From Aureococcus anophagefferens (lineage: Eukaryota > Sar > Pelagophyceae > Pelagomonadales > Pelagomonadaceae): a DNA stretch of 64,000 bases. Each line of letters starts with the position of its first letter. Positions within the stretch are counted from its first letter, which is position 1. A program made the position numbers and the translations under genes. The DNA is taken from the NCBI RefSeq assembly GCF_000186865.1, contig NW_008705579.1:259931-323930 (forward strand), in the 5' to 3' direction. The notes below the pieces were generated by a model that was not told the DNA's origin, ran no database searches, and was given only the letters and a program-made list of their open reading frames with translations. This document shows, one piece after another, positions 37,902 to 47,977 of this stretch.

Positions 37902-38420
37902 TCAGCTGAGGTCCGTGGCGGACAGGTCCTTCGTGTCGAAGCCCTGGTAAAAGTCCGTGTGGATCTGCTTCTCCGCGTGGCCCTCCTGGAACGGGTCGAT
38001 GGGCATCTCCGGCTCGACCTGAGGGGAGCGCGCGGCGTTCGAAAGCGCCGCGTCCAGGGCCCCGACGCGACGCGCGACGCGGCGAGGGGCGCGCAGCGCG
38101 CGGCGTCCGAAAGGCGACGCGTCCAGGCCCCCGACGCGACGCGCGACGCGGCGAGGGGCGCGCAGTTCGCGATGCGCGCGAAACGCGACGGAGGGTCCAC
38201 CGATGCGATGCGCGATGCGCGCGACGCGCGCGAGGGGCGCGCCTTTCACGATGCGCGCGACGCGGCGGAGGGGCCACCGATGCGATGGGCGAGGCGGCGA
38301 TTGCGGCGAGGGTCGCGCGGCATTCAGCGAGACGCGGCGCGGCGCGTTCGCGTTCGGGACGACGACCTCCGTCGGCTCGAAGTTCCGCGCGTCGACCATG
38401 TTCACCGAGCTGGGGTCCAT
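37902..38420 (-). CDS. Small conserved-looking protein of 67 residues, two exons
   Basis: Exons 38420-38334 and 38018-37902 around a 315-nt intron with a GTCTCG donor. The predicted protein runs MDPSSVNMVDARNFEPTEVV ... VEPEMPIDPFQEGHAEKQIH then TDFYQGFDTKDLS. The acidic-aromatic end with EKQIHTDFYQGF weakly recalls CSN9/CSNAP, the smallest COP9 signalosome subunit (EKxxHxDFxxxF), but this is a resemblance by eye. The intron is filled by GC-rich repeats whose translation gives a misleading 172-residue open frame. Confidence 0.45.
   Translation of the reverse strand: MDPSSVNMVDARNFEPTEVVVPNANAPRRVSLNAARPSPQSPPRPSHRWPLRRVARIVKGAPLARVARIAHRIGGPSVAFRAHRELRAPRRVARRVGGLDASPFGRRALRAPRRVARRVGALDAALSNAARSPQVEPEMPIDPFQEGHAEKQIHTDFYQGFDTKDLSATDLS
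38041..38290. repeat. GC-rich intronic tandem repeats, ~69-bp period
   Basis: Two close copies of a 69-bp unit (CGTCCAGG at 38051 and 38120, each followed by CCGACGCGACGCGCGACGCG and GCGAGGGGCGCGCAG) are followed by more diverged copies to about 38290. They lie in the intron of the small minus-strand gene and extend Arg/Ala-rich frames on both strands. Confidence 0.75.
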
Positions 38421-38710
38421 GCTGCTTGCGAAGTGGGGCGCGAGGCGCGCGGCGTCGTCGAGGGGCCGACCGAGCGGAGCTGCACAAATAGTTGACCTCG
38501 AGCTCCCGGCGGATTTATGTCAATGTTGCAATGTTGGCGCAGGTCTGAAACGAAAATGGTGCGAGCCCCGGCTGGAAGAAGCGCCCTCTAGGCGGCGGCG
38601 CTCACGGGACCGGCTGCCCCGGGCGCGCGGATCGGGTGCGCCACGGTCCGCGAAGCGGCGACGGGCGGTCCGCCACGACGACGAGCCCCGGCTGGCACGC
38701 GGTCGGCGAG

Positions 38711-41700
38711 ATGCAGGCGATGAGCAGCCCGCTCGCGGACCTCCAGGACAGCGTGTCGGCGCTCCACGTGACGCTGCGGCACCTCTGCCGGGCCCTCGAG
38801 GGGAACCTCGGCACCTGGCCCACGGGCGACCGCCTCGTCGCGGCGTCGTCGCTGCAGCGGCTCCTCGAGACGGACGCGCTGTTCAGCCTGCTCCAGGACC
38901 GCGCGCGCGGCGCCATCGCCGCCGCGCGCGAGGCGCGCGACTCCGGCGCGTCCGGCGCGTCCGGCGGCGAGGCGACGACGCCCGTCGGCGCCTACAAGAC
39001 GCTCGCGGACGTGCCGGCGGGCGTCACGCCCGCGAGCTTTCAGTCCGGCGCGTACGGCCGCCGCGGCAGCGGCGGCGCCGCGAGCTCCTACGGGGGCCGC
39101 GGCGGCAGTTTCCGGAGCGCCGTCTCCGAGGACGACCGGCCCGCGGCGCCGCCGGGCCGCCGGACGTCCATGGCCTCGCGCAAGTTCTCGACGGCGTCGT
39201 CGCGGCGGTTTTCCACGTTCAGCCGCCAGTCGAGCAACGCGTCCGTCGACGTCGTCGCCCAGGAGGTCATGCAGACCGAGTTCAGCGACATGGTCGACGG
39301 CCGCGCGGCCGCCGCGCGGCGCCAGTCGCGCGCGGCGCCGCGCGACTCGCCGCCCGCGTCGGACGCCGACGACAAGCCCCCCGAGAAGCCGCCCATGACC
39401 GAGGCCGCGCGCCTCGCCCTCATGTCCTACGCCGAGGAGATGCAGCGCGACGACGACAAGCGCAAGTCACAGATCGAGCGCAAGTCGCAGGTCGGGCGGG
39501 CCAGCTACGTCCGGAGCTCGTCCGCCGCGCGGCCGTCGAACGCGCGGCCGCGGCCGTCGCGCCTCGCGCCCGCCGCGTCGCCGAAGCGCGACGTCTCGCC
39601 CGAGAAGCCCAAGAAGGAAGAAAAAAAGCTCGCCAAGCACGCGCGCGCGGTCTCGCGGACGCTCCGCATGGCCAAATTGGCGACGTCGATGAAGAAGTCC
39701 ATGGCCAAGACCGCGCAGTCCGCGACGGGCACCGCGCGGCGCTTCTCGACGAAGCCCGGCGAGGGCCGGGCCTCCGCGACCGGCGGCTCGCCCTTCAGCC
39801 GGCGCATCTCGTCCGCGCAGGCGTCGTCCGCGGCGACGGAGCCGCGGCGCGCGTCGCGCGCGGCGAATCTGGACGTCATGAGCGAGGAGCACGAGGAGGA
39901 GGAGGAGAAGAGCTCGACGCCCAAGCTGCCCGAGCGGCTCCGCGCGTCCGTCATGGAGAAGGCCTCGCGGCCGTCGACGATCGCCGTCGCGCCGGAGCCG
40001 TCGAAGAAGGAGTCCGAGGCGTCCGAGGCGTCGGCCGTGGACCGCACGGCCGGCGGGGCGTTGGCGAAGAAGCTCGGCACGGGCGCCAACGGCGAGGACG
40101 TGTCCGTCGCCGTCGTCGACGCCGTCAACGAGTCCGCGCAGACGCCGGGGCGCGTCGCGCGGCTCTCCGAGGCGCGGCGCCTCCAGCACGGCGACGGCGA
40201 CGGCGGCGGCGGCCCGCTGAAGCGCATGATGTCCAAGGGCGTCATGAAGGTCGCGTCGCCCAAGGTCGAGCCCGAGCCGCCGGAGGAGCCCGAGAGCCCG
40301 TCGGACAAGTCCGAGGACGGCGGCGGCTCCGGCGCGCACGGCGTGTCCCACGACGCCTACCACGAGTTCATGCTCGACGGGTCGCCCACGGAACTGCTGC
40401 AGCACCTCCTGCCGGCGCTGGAGCACGGCCTGCGCGAGATCGCGAATTTGTACGTCGTCTTCATGGTGCCCGTGTTCTTGACGTTCCGCATGCCGACGGT
40501 GCTGCCCTGGGTCGTCGGCGTCTTCAACGTGCTCGTGGAGCTCTCCTGCGCGCGGGACTACTACGCCCAGGAGCGGGACCGGCGCACCCGCGGCGGCGAC
40601 GACGACGACGACGAGGAGGAGACGGACCGGCGCGGCCGCTACTTTCGCTTCTTCAACGTGACCGCGCTCGCGCCCGTCTGGACCGTCCAGTTCGCGCTGA
40701 GCCACGTCATGCCCCGGCGCATGGACGGCCTCCACCGCATCTTCACGGTGATCCAGACCGTGAAGCTCCTGCGCGTCGTCAAGCTGTCCAGGGACGCGGC
40801 CGTGTCGAAGTCGCAGGAGTCGCCGCTCATCATCCGGGGCCTGGGCATGGACCCCATCGTCTTCCGCATCGCCAAGCTCGTGGCCTTCTTCGTGCTCGTG
40901 CTCCACTACCTCGCCTGCGGCTACCACTTCGTCGGGCGCAAGTACGGCGAGCAGCACGACGAGGACGACCCGGGCTTCGACCTGTGTGGAATTCAACCAC
41001 TGGTTTGGGTGGTCCCGACCAAACTTGAGAATTCTCTAGCTCGGTCAAATCGAAGTCGATTCGGCTGATTTTTGGACGAATCGATTGCTCTTAGCGAGTT
41101 CTCGAAGCACGGCGGAAGTGCTCGTGTCAAAACATTCGCATACGCGCACATTGAAGTCGGGTTGAAGATTTGATTTGCACACAGGCTTCGACCCCATCGA
41201 CTGGGCGTACTACGCGCGCCACGGCCGGTCGCGCCACGTGGCCTGGAAGTGGGCCCAGTCCTACTACTGGGCGACCATGGCCGTCTTGGGCAACTACATG
41301 AAGCCCGAGAACGCGGCGCAGACCTACTACTCGACCGCGGCCGTGCTCGTCGGCATCTTCATGACGGCGACGATCACGGGCTCCGTGACGTCGCTGCTGG
41401 CGAACGCGGACGTCGTCGCCGCCCAGCACCGGGAGAAGCGGAGCCGCATGACGACGTACCTGCGCCACAACAAGGTGCCGGAGTCGCTGCGGGAGTCGAT
41501 CCACGCGTACTACGACTACCTCTGGAACGCGTCGTCCGTCACCGACGACGCGCTCTTCGGCGACCTGACGGAAACTTTAAAGCTCAAGCTCGCCCTCGCC
41601 GTGAAGCGCAAGTTCATCATGAGCTGCCCCCTCTTCAAGGCCCTGAACCCCTACGCGGTCATCAACCTCGTGCAGCGCCTCGAGCACCGCATCGCCGTGC

Positions 41701-42410
41701 CCGACCAGATCATCATGGCCGAGGACGAGCACGGCGACACGATGTACTTCTGCGTGCGCGGGAAGCTCGCCGTGACCATCCGGGAGAAGCAGACGAAGCA
41801 GCTCATCAAGGTCGCGGAACTCAAAACGGGCGACTACTTTGGCGAGGCGGCGATCATCACGGGCGCGCGCCGGTCCGCGACGATCACGGCGTTGAGCTTC
41901 TGCGAGCTCTTCATGCTGAGCAAGGCGGCCTTCTCCGCGGCGCGCCACGAGAACGCCGAGTTCTGCAAGGCCGTCGAGAGCCAGGTGAAGCAGCGCGACG
42001 TCCGGAACGTCTTGTCGGTGAAGCTCCGGCGCTTCAAGATCAAGATCCTCGCCTTCGTCGCCTTCCGCAACCCGCCGAGCCAGCAGGAGTTCCACAAGCG
42101 CGCCCAGGCCATGCGCGCCAAGAACCCGAACCTGTCCTCCATGTCGCTCCGGGGGTCGACGGCGCGCGGCTCCGGCGGCTCGGGCCGGCGGACCATGGGC
42201 ACGATGTCGAGCCGCGTCACCGCGCGCATGACCGTCCGCCTCGGCCTGCGGGGCACGCTCGGCTCCCAGCGCGCGTCGGGCCGCAAGAGCCGCGGCTCCC
42301 AGCCCAAGGGGCTCCTCTCGAAGCGCAACTCCATCTCCGAGGACTCCGACGCGGGCGACGACGACGACGACCTCGACGAGGACCTCGACGACGACGACCC
42401 CGAGGAGTAA
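38711..42410 (+). CDS. Cyclic-nucleotide-gated/HCN-type cation channel with ~570-residue N-terminal extension
   Basis: Exons 38711-40973 and 41185-42410 (1,162 residues). The first 570 residues are disordered, rich in Ser/Arg/Lys/Pro, with basic helices (KKLAKHARAVSRTLRMAKLA). The transmembrane core starts near residue 580 (LYVVFMVPVFLTFRMPTVLP). An S4-like segment is at ~670 (MDGLHRIFTVIQTVKLLRVV), S5 at ~715-735 (LVAFFVLVLHYLACGYHFVG), a pore region at ~773-793, S6 at ~795-815, then a C-linker and a cyclic-nucleotide-binding domain ending GDYFGEAAIITGARRSATIT. The pore reads YYWATMAVLGNYMKPEN, so the usual GYG or GFG filter is replaced by GNY. The intron between S5 and the pore is a family 2 introner. 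An upstream exon cannot be excluded. Confidence 0.85.
40974..41184 (+). mobile_element. Introner family 2, copy H, intron in the channel gene
   Basis: A 211-nt GC-AG intron. The duplication GCTTCGAC is identical at 40974-40981 and 41185-41192. The terminal repeats differ from family 1: CTGTGTGGAATTCAA and TTGATTTGCACACAG. The internal core ATTCGGCTGATTTTTGGACG, then CTCGAAGCAC, is shared with family 1 (TTTCGGCTGATTTTTGGACG). Splicing joins CCG-G to GC-TTC-GAC-CCC (GFDPIDW), exactly restoring the channel frame. Confidence 0.92.
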
Positions 42411-42492
42411 ACTGTAGTCGAGGGTGGTTCCGCGGCCCGGAGCGGCCGCGCGTGACCTAGTCCGCCGGCGGGCGAGGTCAGACCCCGCTCGC

Positions 42493-43656
42493 CTAGAGGC
42501 GGCCGCGGACCCAGCGGCGGAGCCGGCGGTCGCCTCCCACGGGCCCGTAGGCCGCGGCGAGGTCCTCGCCGTCGTCGACGCGGGGCCGCTCCTCGAGGGA
42601 CGCGCGGTTCATGCCCTGGAGGTCCGCCAGGTCCGCGGGCCTGGGCTTCGCGGCCGCGCCCCGGGCCGCGTCCGCGGCCTCGTACGAGTCGTCCGCGAGC
42701 TTCGCGCGGCCCTCGAGCGTGCCCCGGTTCGCGTCCGTGATGGCGTCGTAGCGCCGCTTGCGGTCGCGCTTCGCCTCCTCGGCCTCGAGGGCCGCGACCT
42801 CGGCGTTGCGCGCCGCGCGCGCCGCGTCCTCCTCGGGGGTGAACGCGCGCTTCTTCGGCGTCGGCGCCCTCGTATCCGCGAATCGCCCCGACAGGGCCGT
42901 GAAGATGCGCGGCAGCGCGACGCGGCAGTTGGCGTAGTTGGCGGCGGCGTCGGGCAGGCGGCCGCCGTAGTCGACGCGGCGGACGACGTCGACGGCCGCG
43001 TCGTCGCCGTCCTGCGCGACCTTCGCGTGGAACGTGAACAGCGCGCGCGGCCGCTTCTTCGACGGCCGGCGCATCTTGTGCTTGACGGATTTCACGACTA
43101 AGCGGCCCGCCTCCGGGTCGTGGCCCACGAGCGCGACGACCTCGCGGTCCGCGAGGGGCTCGGGGAATCGCGTGTACGCGTCGACGACTTTCAGGCGGCT
43201 CGCGCGGCTCGTCCACTCGCCGAAATCCTCGACCGTGTCGGCGCCGGCCGACTCGCTGAACCAGTCGCTGTCCAGCGCGAGGCGGATGCCCGCCTCGGAC
43301 GCGAGGAACTCGAGCACGGCCGCCGCGTCCGCGCGCCGGAGGGTGCCCCGCGCGCGCGTCGCGACGACCCGGCTCGACGCCATGGCCTCCGAGTCGCTCC
43401 CCGCGACGCGCCGCGCCTCGACGCTCAAACGCGAGAAGTTGGCGATGACGGTCCAGTTCGCCCGCGGCTCGCGGCGCATGCCCTCGAGCTCGTAGACCAT
43501 GGCCTCGGCGACGCGCTTGGCGTAGAAGGCCGACGTCATGTCGCCGACGCCGCCGAAGGCGCCGTCGCCGAGGGCGTTCCAGTGCAGCGGCGTCAGCAGC
43601 ACGCCGAGGAAGGCACCGCCGGCGACGAGCAGGATGGTTGTGGAGACGAGGCCCAT
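42493..43656 (-). CDS. Membrane-anchored START-like domain protein
   Basis: 387 residues in one exon. The N-terminus (MGLVSTTILLVAGGAFLGVL) is a signal anchor. Residues ~85-260 resemble a START lipid-transfer fold: helix (DAAAVLEFLASEAGIRLALD), WFSESAGADTVEDFGEWTSR, then strands DREVVALVGHDPEAGRLVVK and DVVRRVDYGGRLPDAAANYA, and a C-terminal helix. This is a fold-level impression without a diagnostic motif. The last 100 residues are charged and helical (EEDAARAARNAEVAALEAEE). It starts divergently from the BioD-like gene, 109 bp apart. Confidence 0.55.
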   Translation of the reverse strand: MGLVSTTILLVAGGAFLGVLLTPLHWNALGDGAFGGVGDMTSAFYAKRVAEAMVYELEGMRREPRANWTVIANFSRLSVEARRVAGSDSEAMASSRVVATRARGTLRRADAAAVLEFLASEAGIRLALDSDWFSESAGADTVEDFGEWTSRASRLKVVDAYTRFPEPLADREVVALVGHDPEAGRLVVKSVKHKMRRPSKKRPRALFTFHAKVAQDGDDAAVDVVRRVDYGGRLPDAAANYANCRVALPRIFTALSGRFADTRAPTPKKRAFTPEEDAARAARNAEVAALEAEEAKRDRKRRYDAITDANRGTLEGRAKLADDSYEAADAARGAAAKPRPADLADLQGMNRASLEERPRVDDGEDLAAAYGPVGGDRRLRRWVRGRL

Positions 43657-43765
43657 CTTTTGCGCTAGAAAGCCGTTTCAATAGCGCGCGCTTGAACCTC
43701 TCCTTGAACTTTGACGTGGACGCCGCACGCGAGGCCGACACAAAGAGGCCTCCTCGCCATCGGCC

Positions 43766-45170
43766 ATGTCGTTCGGCGGCGTCTACGTCGCGGCGACGCG
43801 GCAGCACGTGGGCAAGACGAGCAGCTCCCTGGGCCTCGTCGCCGGCCTGCAGCGCATCTTCACTGGGAAAGGCGTGGGCTTCATCAAGCCCATGGGCCAG
43901 TCCCACGTCGAGCACGTCAACGACGACGGCTCCCGGGTGCTCATCGACAAGGACTGCCCGCTCTTCAGCGACCTGCTGGGCTGCCGGGGCACGCCCACGG
44001 ACATGTCGCCGCTCGTCGTGCCGCGCGGCTACACGAAGGCCTTCGTGGACCTCGACGACGCGGGCCGCGCGCGGCGCCGCGGCGAGGAGCTCGCGCGCAT
44101 CCGCGCGGCCCACGGCCGCATCGCCGACGACTCGGAGTTCGTCGTCGCCGAGGGCACGGGCCACACGGCCGTCGGGTCCATCCTCGGCCTCAACAACGCG
44201 ACGCTCGCGACCGCGCTGGACCTGCCCATGCTCCTCGTCGTCAACGGCGGCGTCGGCTCGGCCTTCGACGAGTTCGCGCTGAACCACGCCCTCATCGACC
44301 GCACGGGCGGCGCGCTCGCCGGCGTCCTGGTCAACAAGGTCGCGCCGGACAAGATCGACACGGTGCGGACCTACCTCGGCGCGCTCCTGGACCGCCGGGG
44401 CGTGCCGCTGCTGGGCGTCGTCCCCGACCGCGCGTTCTTCTCGAGCCCGACCGTGGCCGACTACCTGCGCCTCTTCGAGACGGACGTCGTCGCGCCCGCG
44501 GCGGGCGACGTGCGGACGCGGCACTTCGAGGCCGTGCGGCTGGCCTGCGGGTCCACGGCGCACTTCCTGCGCAAGTTCAAGCGGTCGCACCCGGCGACGC
44601 TCTGGGTCATCCACCAGTCGCGCGCGGATCTGATCCTGGCGCTGGCGTCGGGCGCCGCGGCGCGCGAGCGCGAGTCGGGCGAGCCCTACGCGGGCGGCCG
44701 GGCAGCAAAAGAGAGCGAAATTCCCAACTTCAAAGGCTCATATCTCGGCCGTTTTCCACTCGTTTCGGCTGATTTTTGGACGAGCGATCATCTCTCGGAA
44801 CGGCCTCGAAGCGTAGATGCTTTTCCGGAACGCGCGCGCGCGGAACACTCACGTTGAAGCGACGTTGAATCACTCTTTTGCTGCCCAGGCGGGCGGCCTC
44901 GTGCTCACGGGGAGGCCCCACGAGCGGTACCCGGACGGCATGGACCCGGAGATCGCGGAGTTCGTGCTCAGCGCCGCGTCCTACCCGATCTTCCTCTCGC
45001 GCGAGGCCTCGGACCGCACCGTGTCCCTCATCGACCGCTTCACGGCGAAGCTCAGCGTCCAGGACGAGGTCCGCGCGCGCGCGGTCGTCGACCACTACTC
45101 GGACCACGTCGACTTCGGCCTCTTGTTGGACCGCGTCGAGAAGCACCGCGCGCGCGCCGCGGCGTACTAA
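43766..45170 (+). CDS. BioD/CobB-like P-loop protein with DRTGG-type domain (phosphotransacetylase N-terminal-like)
   Basis: Exons 43766-44689 and 44889-45170 (401 residues), joined across introner copy E. The start (MSFGGVYVAATRQHVGKTSS) contains a dethiobiotin-synthetase-type P-loop. Next come IKPMGQ, VVAEGTGHTAVGSILGLNNA and LPMLLVVNGGVGSAFDEFAL, then LAGVLVNKV and VPLLGVVPDRAFFSSPTVAD. The second domain resembles DRTGG (RHFEAVRLACGSTAHFLR ... GGLVLTGRPHERYPD). In bacteria this pair forms the N-terminal part of long phosphotransacetylases; stand-alone forms are of unknown function. The DRTGG-like domain is interrupted by the intron. Confidence 0.75.
44690..44888 (+). mobile_element. Introner family 1, copy E, sense intron with perfect duplication
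   Basis: A 199-nt GC-AG intron. GCGGGCGG is identical at 44690-44697 and 44889-44896. The ends are CCGGGCAGCAAAAG and CTTTTGCTGCCCAG. Splicing restores TAC-GCG-GGC-GGC-CTC (YAGGL). It is the closest in sequence to copy D, differing at only a few positions, so both look young. Confidence 0.92.
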
Positions 45171-45177
45171 CACGCGG

Positions 45178-46833
45178 TTACGCGAAGCCCTGGACCTTCC
45201 ACTCCCAGGCCGACTGGGCCGCGGTCGACTGCTCGTAGTCGTCCATGACGTCCGAGGTCGGCGGCGTGTTGAGCGCGTGGACCGCGAACTCCAGATCGCC
45301 GAGCGTCTTGCGGAACAGGCGATGGAGGTCCTGGAAGACGGCGAGCGACTTCTGGACCTCGCGCGCCGCGGAGAAGTGGCGCGCGAGGAGCGCGTCCTGG
45401 TCGTCGTAGCGACACGCGACGACGCGCCGCCAGCTCCGGGGCTTGAGCACGCCCGGCCGCCGCACGGGCTCGCTCAGGTCCACGACGACCTTGCCGAGGA
45501 GGTCGTCGGCGGACACGGCGTTGGCGCTGAACACGAAGGCCGACAGGTGGCCGACGTCGTGCCGCACGGGGAAGCACGCCTGGCAGAGGAACTTGGGCTC
45601 GCGGGATTTGAGCACCGGCGCCGTGACGATCTCGCGGTCGCCGTACTGCAGAACGACGTAGGGGTTCGGGCATCCGCCGCCGTGGCCGCTCAGGCCCCGC
45701 GCGGCGAAGATCTGGACGAAGAGCTGCGTCTCGAAGTCGTCGTCGTCGTCGGAAGCCTCGCTGTCGTCGTCCCAGGTCGCGTCGAAGTGCGCCTCCGCCA
45801 ACGACGACGGCCGCGCGCCGTCGTCGTCGTCGTCCTCGTCGTCGTCGTCGTCGGCGCTCAGGGCCGCGAGCGCGGCCGCGGACGCGCGCGTCGCCGCCTT
45901 CTCCGGCAGCGGCGGCAGGCGGCGGTGGAGCTCCGAGAGGTACGCGAGGAGCAGGGGCTCGATGGCGACGTCCTGGGCCGTGACGAGCTTGGGCACGTCG
46001 AAGGCCGCGTGGAGCGCCTCGAAGGCCGCCTCGCAGGTGGCCGCCGCGCCGTCGCCGCCGACGTCGCCCGCGCCCGCGGCTCTCGCGACGGCCGCGAACG
46101 CCGACCCGTCCCGGAAGAGCCCGACGAGCGACGCGGGCGCCGCGTCGACGTCGAGGCCGCCGGCCGCGGCGTAGGCCCGCGCCCAGTCGAGCAGGATCTG
46201 CTTCGGCCGGCGCATGGACTTGCGCACGGACCGACGCGCGTCGTCGACGCACGACGTCGCCCGCGCGAGGCCGGGCCGCGCGCCCGCGGGCCGCGCGACG
46301 CTGAAGCGCACGGACTTGCGCGCCGGCGGCTCCGGCGGCGCGTCCGCGAAGCCCACCTGCTTCGGCGGCGGCGGCGCTTCCGCCTCGTCGTCGTCCTCGA
46401 GCTTGAAGTCCGTCTTCGTCGCGTGGAGGATGACCGCGAAGAGCATCGCGAGGATCAGGTCGACGTTACCGTTGTAAATGTCCTCGCCGCCGACGCCCCG
46501 GAGCTGGATGCCGATGGCGTGCATGCGCTTGATCGCCGCCTCCAAATTCGCGAGCGCGCGGATGCGCGCGATGGCCGCCCTCGGCCCGTCGCGCTCTCCG
46601 AGGCCCTCGGCACTCACGGCCTTGGGGCCGCCGCCGAAGGCGCCGCCTACTTTCTCGACGAGGCGCCAGAGCACGACGCCGGACTTGAGGTCCTCGGCCA
46701 GGTCCACGACGACCTCCTCCTCGAGCCGCGCGTTGACCCAGCGCGTGAAGCCCTCGCTCTGGCGCGAGTTCCAGTCGTCGCGGCTCACCTTCTGCAGCGT
46801 CGACTTCGTGCGGTCCCGCGGCATGGGTGACAC
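45178..46833 (-). CDS. Calponin-homology (CH-CH) and C2 domain protein
   Basis: 551 residues in one exon; the first ATG is used, with another 9 bases later. Residues ~25-140 are an actin-binding-type CH domain (FTRWVNARLEEEVVVDLAED, LKSGVVLWRLVEKVGG, NLEAAIKRMHAIGIQLRGVG, IYNGNVDLILAMLFAVI). A second, poorer CH-like domain spans ~210-310 (ILLDWARAYAAAGG ... FDVPKLVTAQDVAIEPLLLA). After an acidic linker, residues ~365-470 are a C2-like beta-sandwich (LFVQIFAARGLSGHGGGCPN, PYVVLQYGDREIVTAPVLKS). The architecture suggests a calcium- or lipid-responsive actin linker. Confidence 0.8.
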   Translation of the reverse strand: MSPMPRDRTKSTLQKVSRDDWNSRQSEGFTRWVNARLEEEVVVDLAEDLKSGVVLWRLVEKVGGAFGGGPKAVSAEGLGERDGPRAAIARIRALANLEAAIKRMHAIGIQLRGVGGEDIYNGNVDLILAMLFAVILHATKTDFKLEDDDEAEAPPPPKQVGFADAPPEPPARKSVRFSVARPAGARPGLARATSCVDDARRSVRKSMRRPKQILLDWARAYAAAGGLDVDAAPASLVGLFRDGSAFAAVARAAGAGDVGGDGAAATCEAAFEALHAAFDVPKLVTAQDVAIEPLLLAYLSELHRRLPPLPEKAATRASAAALAALSADDDDDEDDDDDGARPSSLAEAHFDATWDDDSEASDDDDDFETQLFVQIFAARGLSGHGGGCPNPYVVLQYGDREIVTAPVLKSREPKFLCQACFPVRHDVGHLSAFVFSANAVSADDLLGKVVVDLSEPVRRPGVLKPRSWRRVVACRYDDQDALLARHFSAAREVQKSLAVFQDLHRLFRKTLGDLEFAVHALNTPPTSDVMDDYEQSTAAQSAWEWKVQGFA

Positions 46834-46999
46834 TCCCGAGCCGCTCTCAGGACGAGAGATGGGCTGCCCAGACTCTCCAGTCGTGCACGGGAAATATCAT
46901 CTCGTAAGATACACATTGAGCTTCGTTTATCAGCGCGGGCATAGAGGCGGCGGCTACCGACGCGCCCGTCATTTCGCCGCCCCGGCCGCCGGCGGGACC
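46834..46999. promoter_or_regulatory. Shared divergent promoter region
   Basis: 166 bases separate the starts of the CH-C2 gene (minus) and the coiled-coil gene (plus), so both must initiate here. The middle is less GC-rich (GGAAATATCATCTCGTAAGA near 46890). No defined factor site was recognised. Confidence 0.4.
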
Positions 47000-47792
47000 A
47001 TGTCGACGAGCAACTCGCTGCCCGGGGAGGCGCCCGGGGACTTCGATTCGAAGATGCTCGTCGCGAAGCAGAAGCGGAAGCAGGCGGAGCACGACCGCCA
47101 GCTTTTACTGAACCGCATCGCGCTCCTGAAGAAGGAGGAGGACCGGGCGTGCGGTCCCGCGGCGTCCCACATCGCGCGGCCCCGAATCCCACGGGCGCGC
47201 TCGCAGGTACAAGAAGATCCACAAGACGAAGTCGCGCGCCGAGGAGATCCTTCGCATCCGCATCGAGCACGAGCGGGAGACCGCGGAGCGCGAGGCGAAG
47301 CAGCGGCGCGAGCTGCGGAGACGGCAGCTCGAGGCGGAGATCAACATGGCCCAGGAGGAGCAGAGCCGCAAGAACCGCCAGGCCCAGATCTCCCTCATCC
47401 AGCAGCAGAAGCGCGAGGACGTGCACGCGGTCCGCGAGGAGGCCGCGCGCGCGCGCGAGGAGATCCGCGTCCAGCGCCTCAACGACGTCGTCGAGAAGCA
47501 GGAGAAGCGCGCCGCCATCAAGCAGCACGAGGACGAGGTCAAGCGCCGCCGCGCGGCGGAGCGGCGGGACGTGCTCCGCGCGAACCGACGCGACTACGAG
47601 GACAAGGTCGCGCGCGAGGTCGAGGAGACGGCCGTGCGCGAGCGCGAGGTCGTGCGCATGGAGCGCATCGAGATGAACCTCATCCAGAAGCTGAAGAAGA
47701 CGCAGATCATCCAGCAGCAGGCGTTCGAGGACCTCGAGCAGGCCCTCAACGGCGACCTGTCCCAGATGGCGCCGACCGACCAGGACCGATGA
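47000..47792 (+). CDS. Charged coiled-coil protein of 244 residues
   Basis: Exons 47000-47148 and 47207-47792; a 58-nt intron with donor GTGCGG and acceptor TCGCAG restores RAYKKIHKTK. After a disordered start (STSNSLPGEAPGDFDSKMLV) the protein is an almost continuous helix rich in Arg, Glu, Lys and Gln (ETAEREAKQRRELRRRQLEA). Such short basic coiled coils are common among flagellar and microtubule-associated proteins, but no family is recognised. Confidence 0.7.
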
Positions 47793-47977
47793 GTGCGACG
47801 CATGCGCCGCGTGGCCCAGGAGGGGGGGCGCCCGAGCGACTAACGACTCGATGCAGCGAGTCTCGCGACTCGACGAGGCGCGAGGTCCCGTCCCCGGCGA
47901 AGTTACGACCCGCGCGCGTCGCGCGGGCCGTCTTCGTCGTTGGCATCGCCGCCCGCCGCGCGGCGTCCGGGTTCCCT

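Noticed and set aside
37902..38420. 172-residue read-through protein at the small minus-strand gene
   Set aside because: The central 105 residues are translated minisatellite; a splice model joining the two non-repetitive ends is more sensible.
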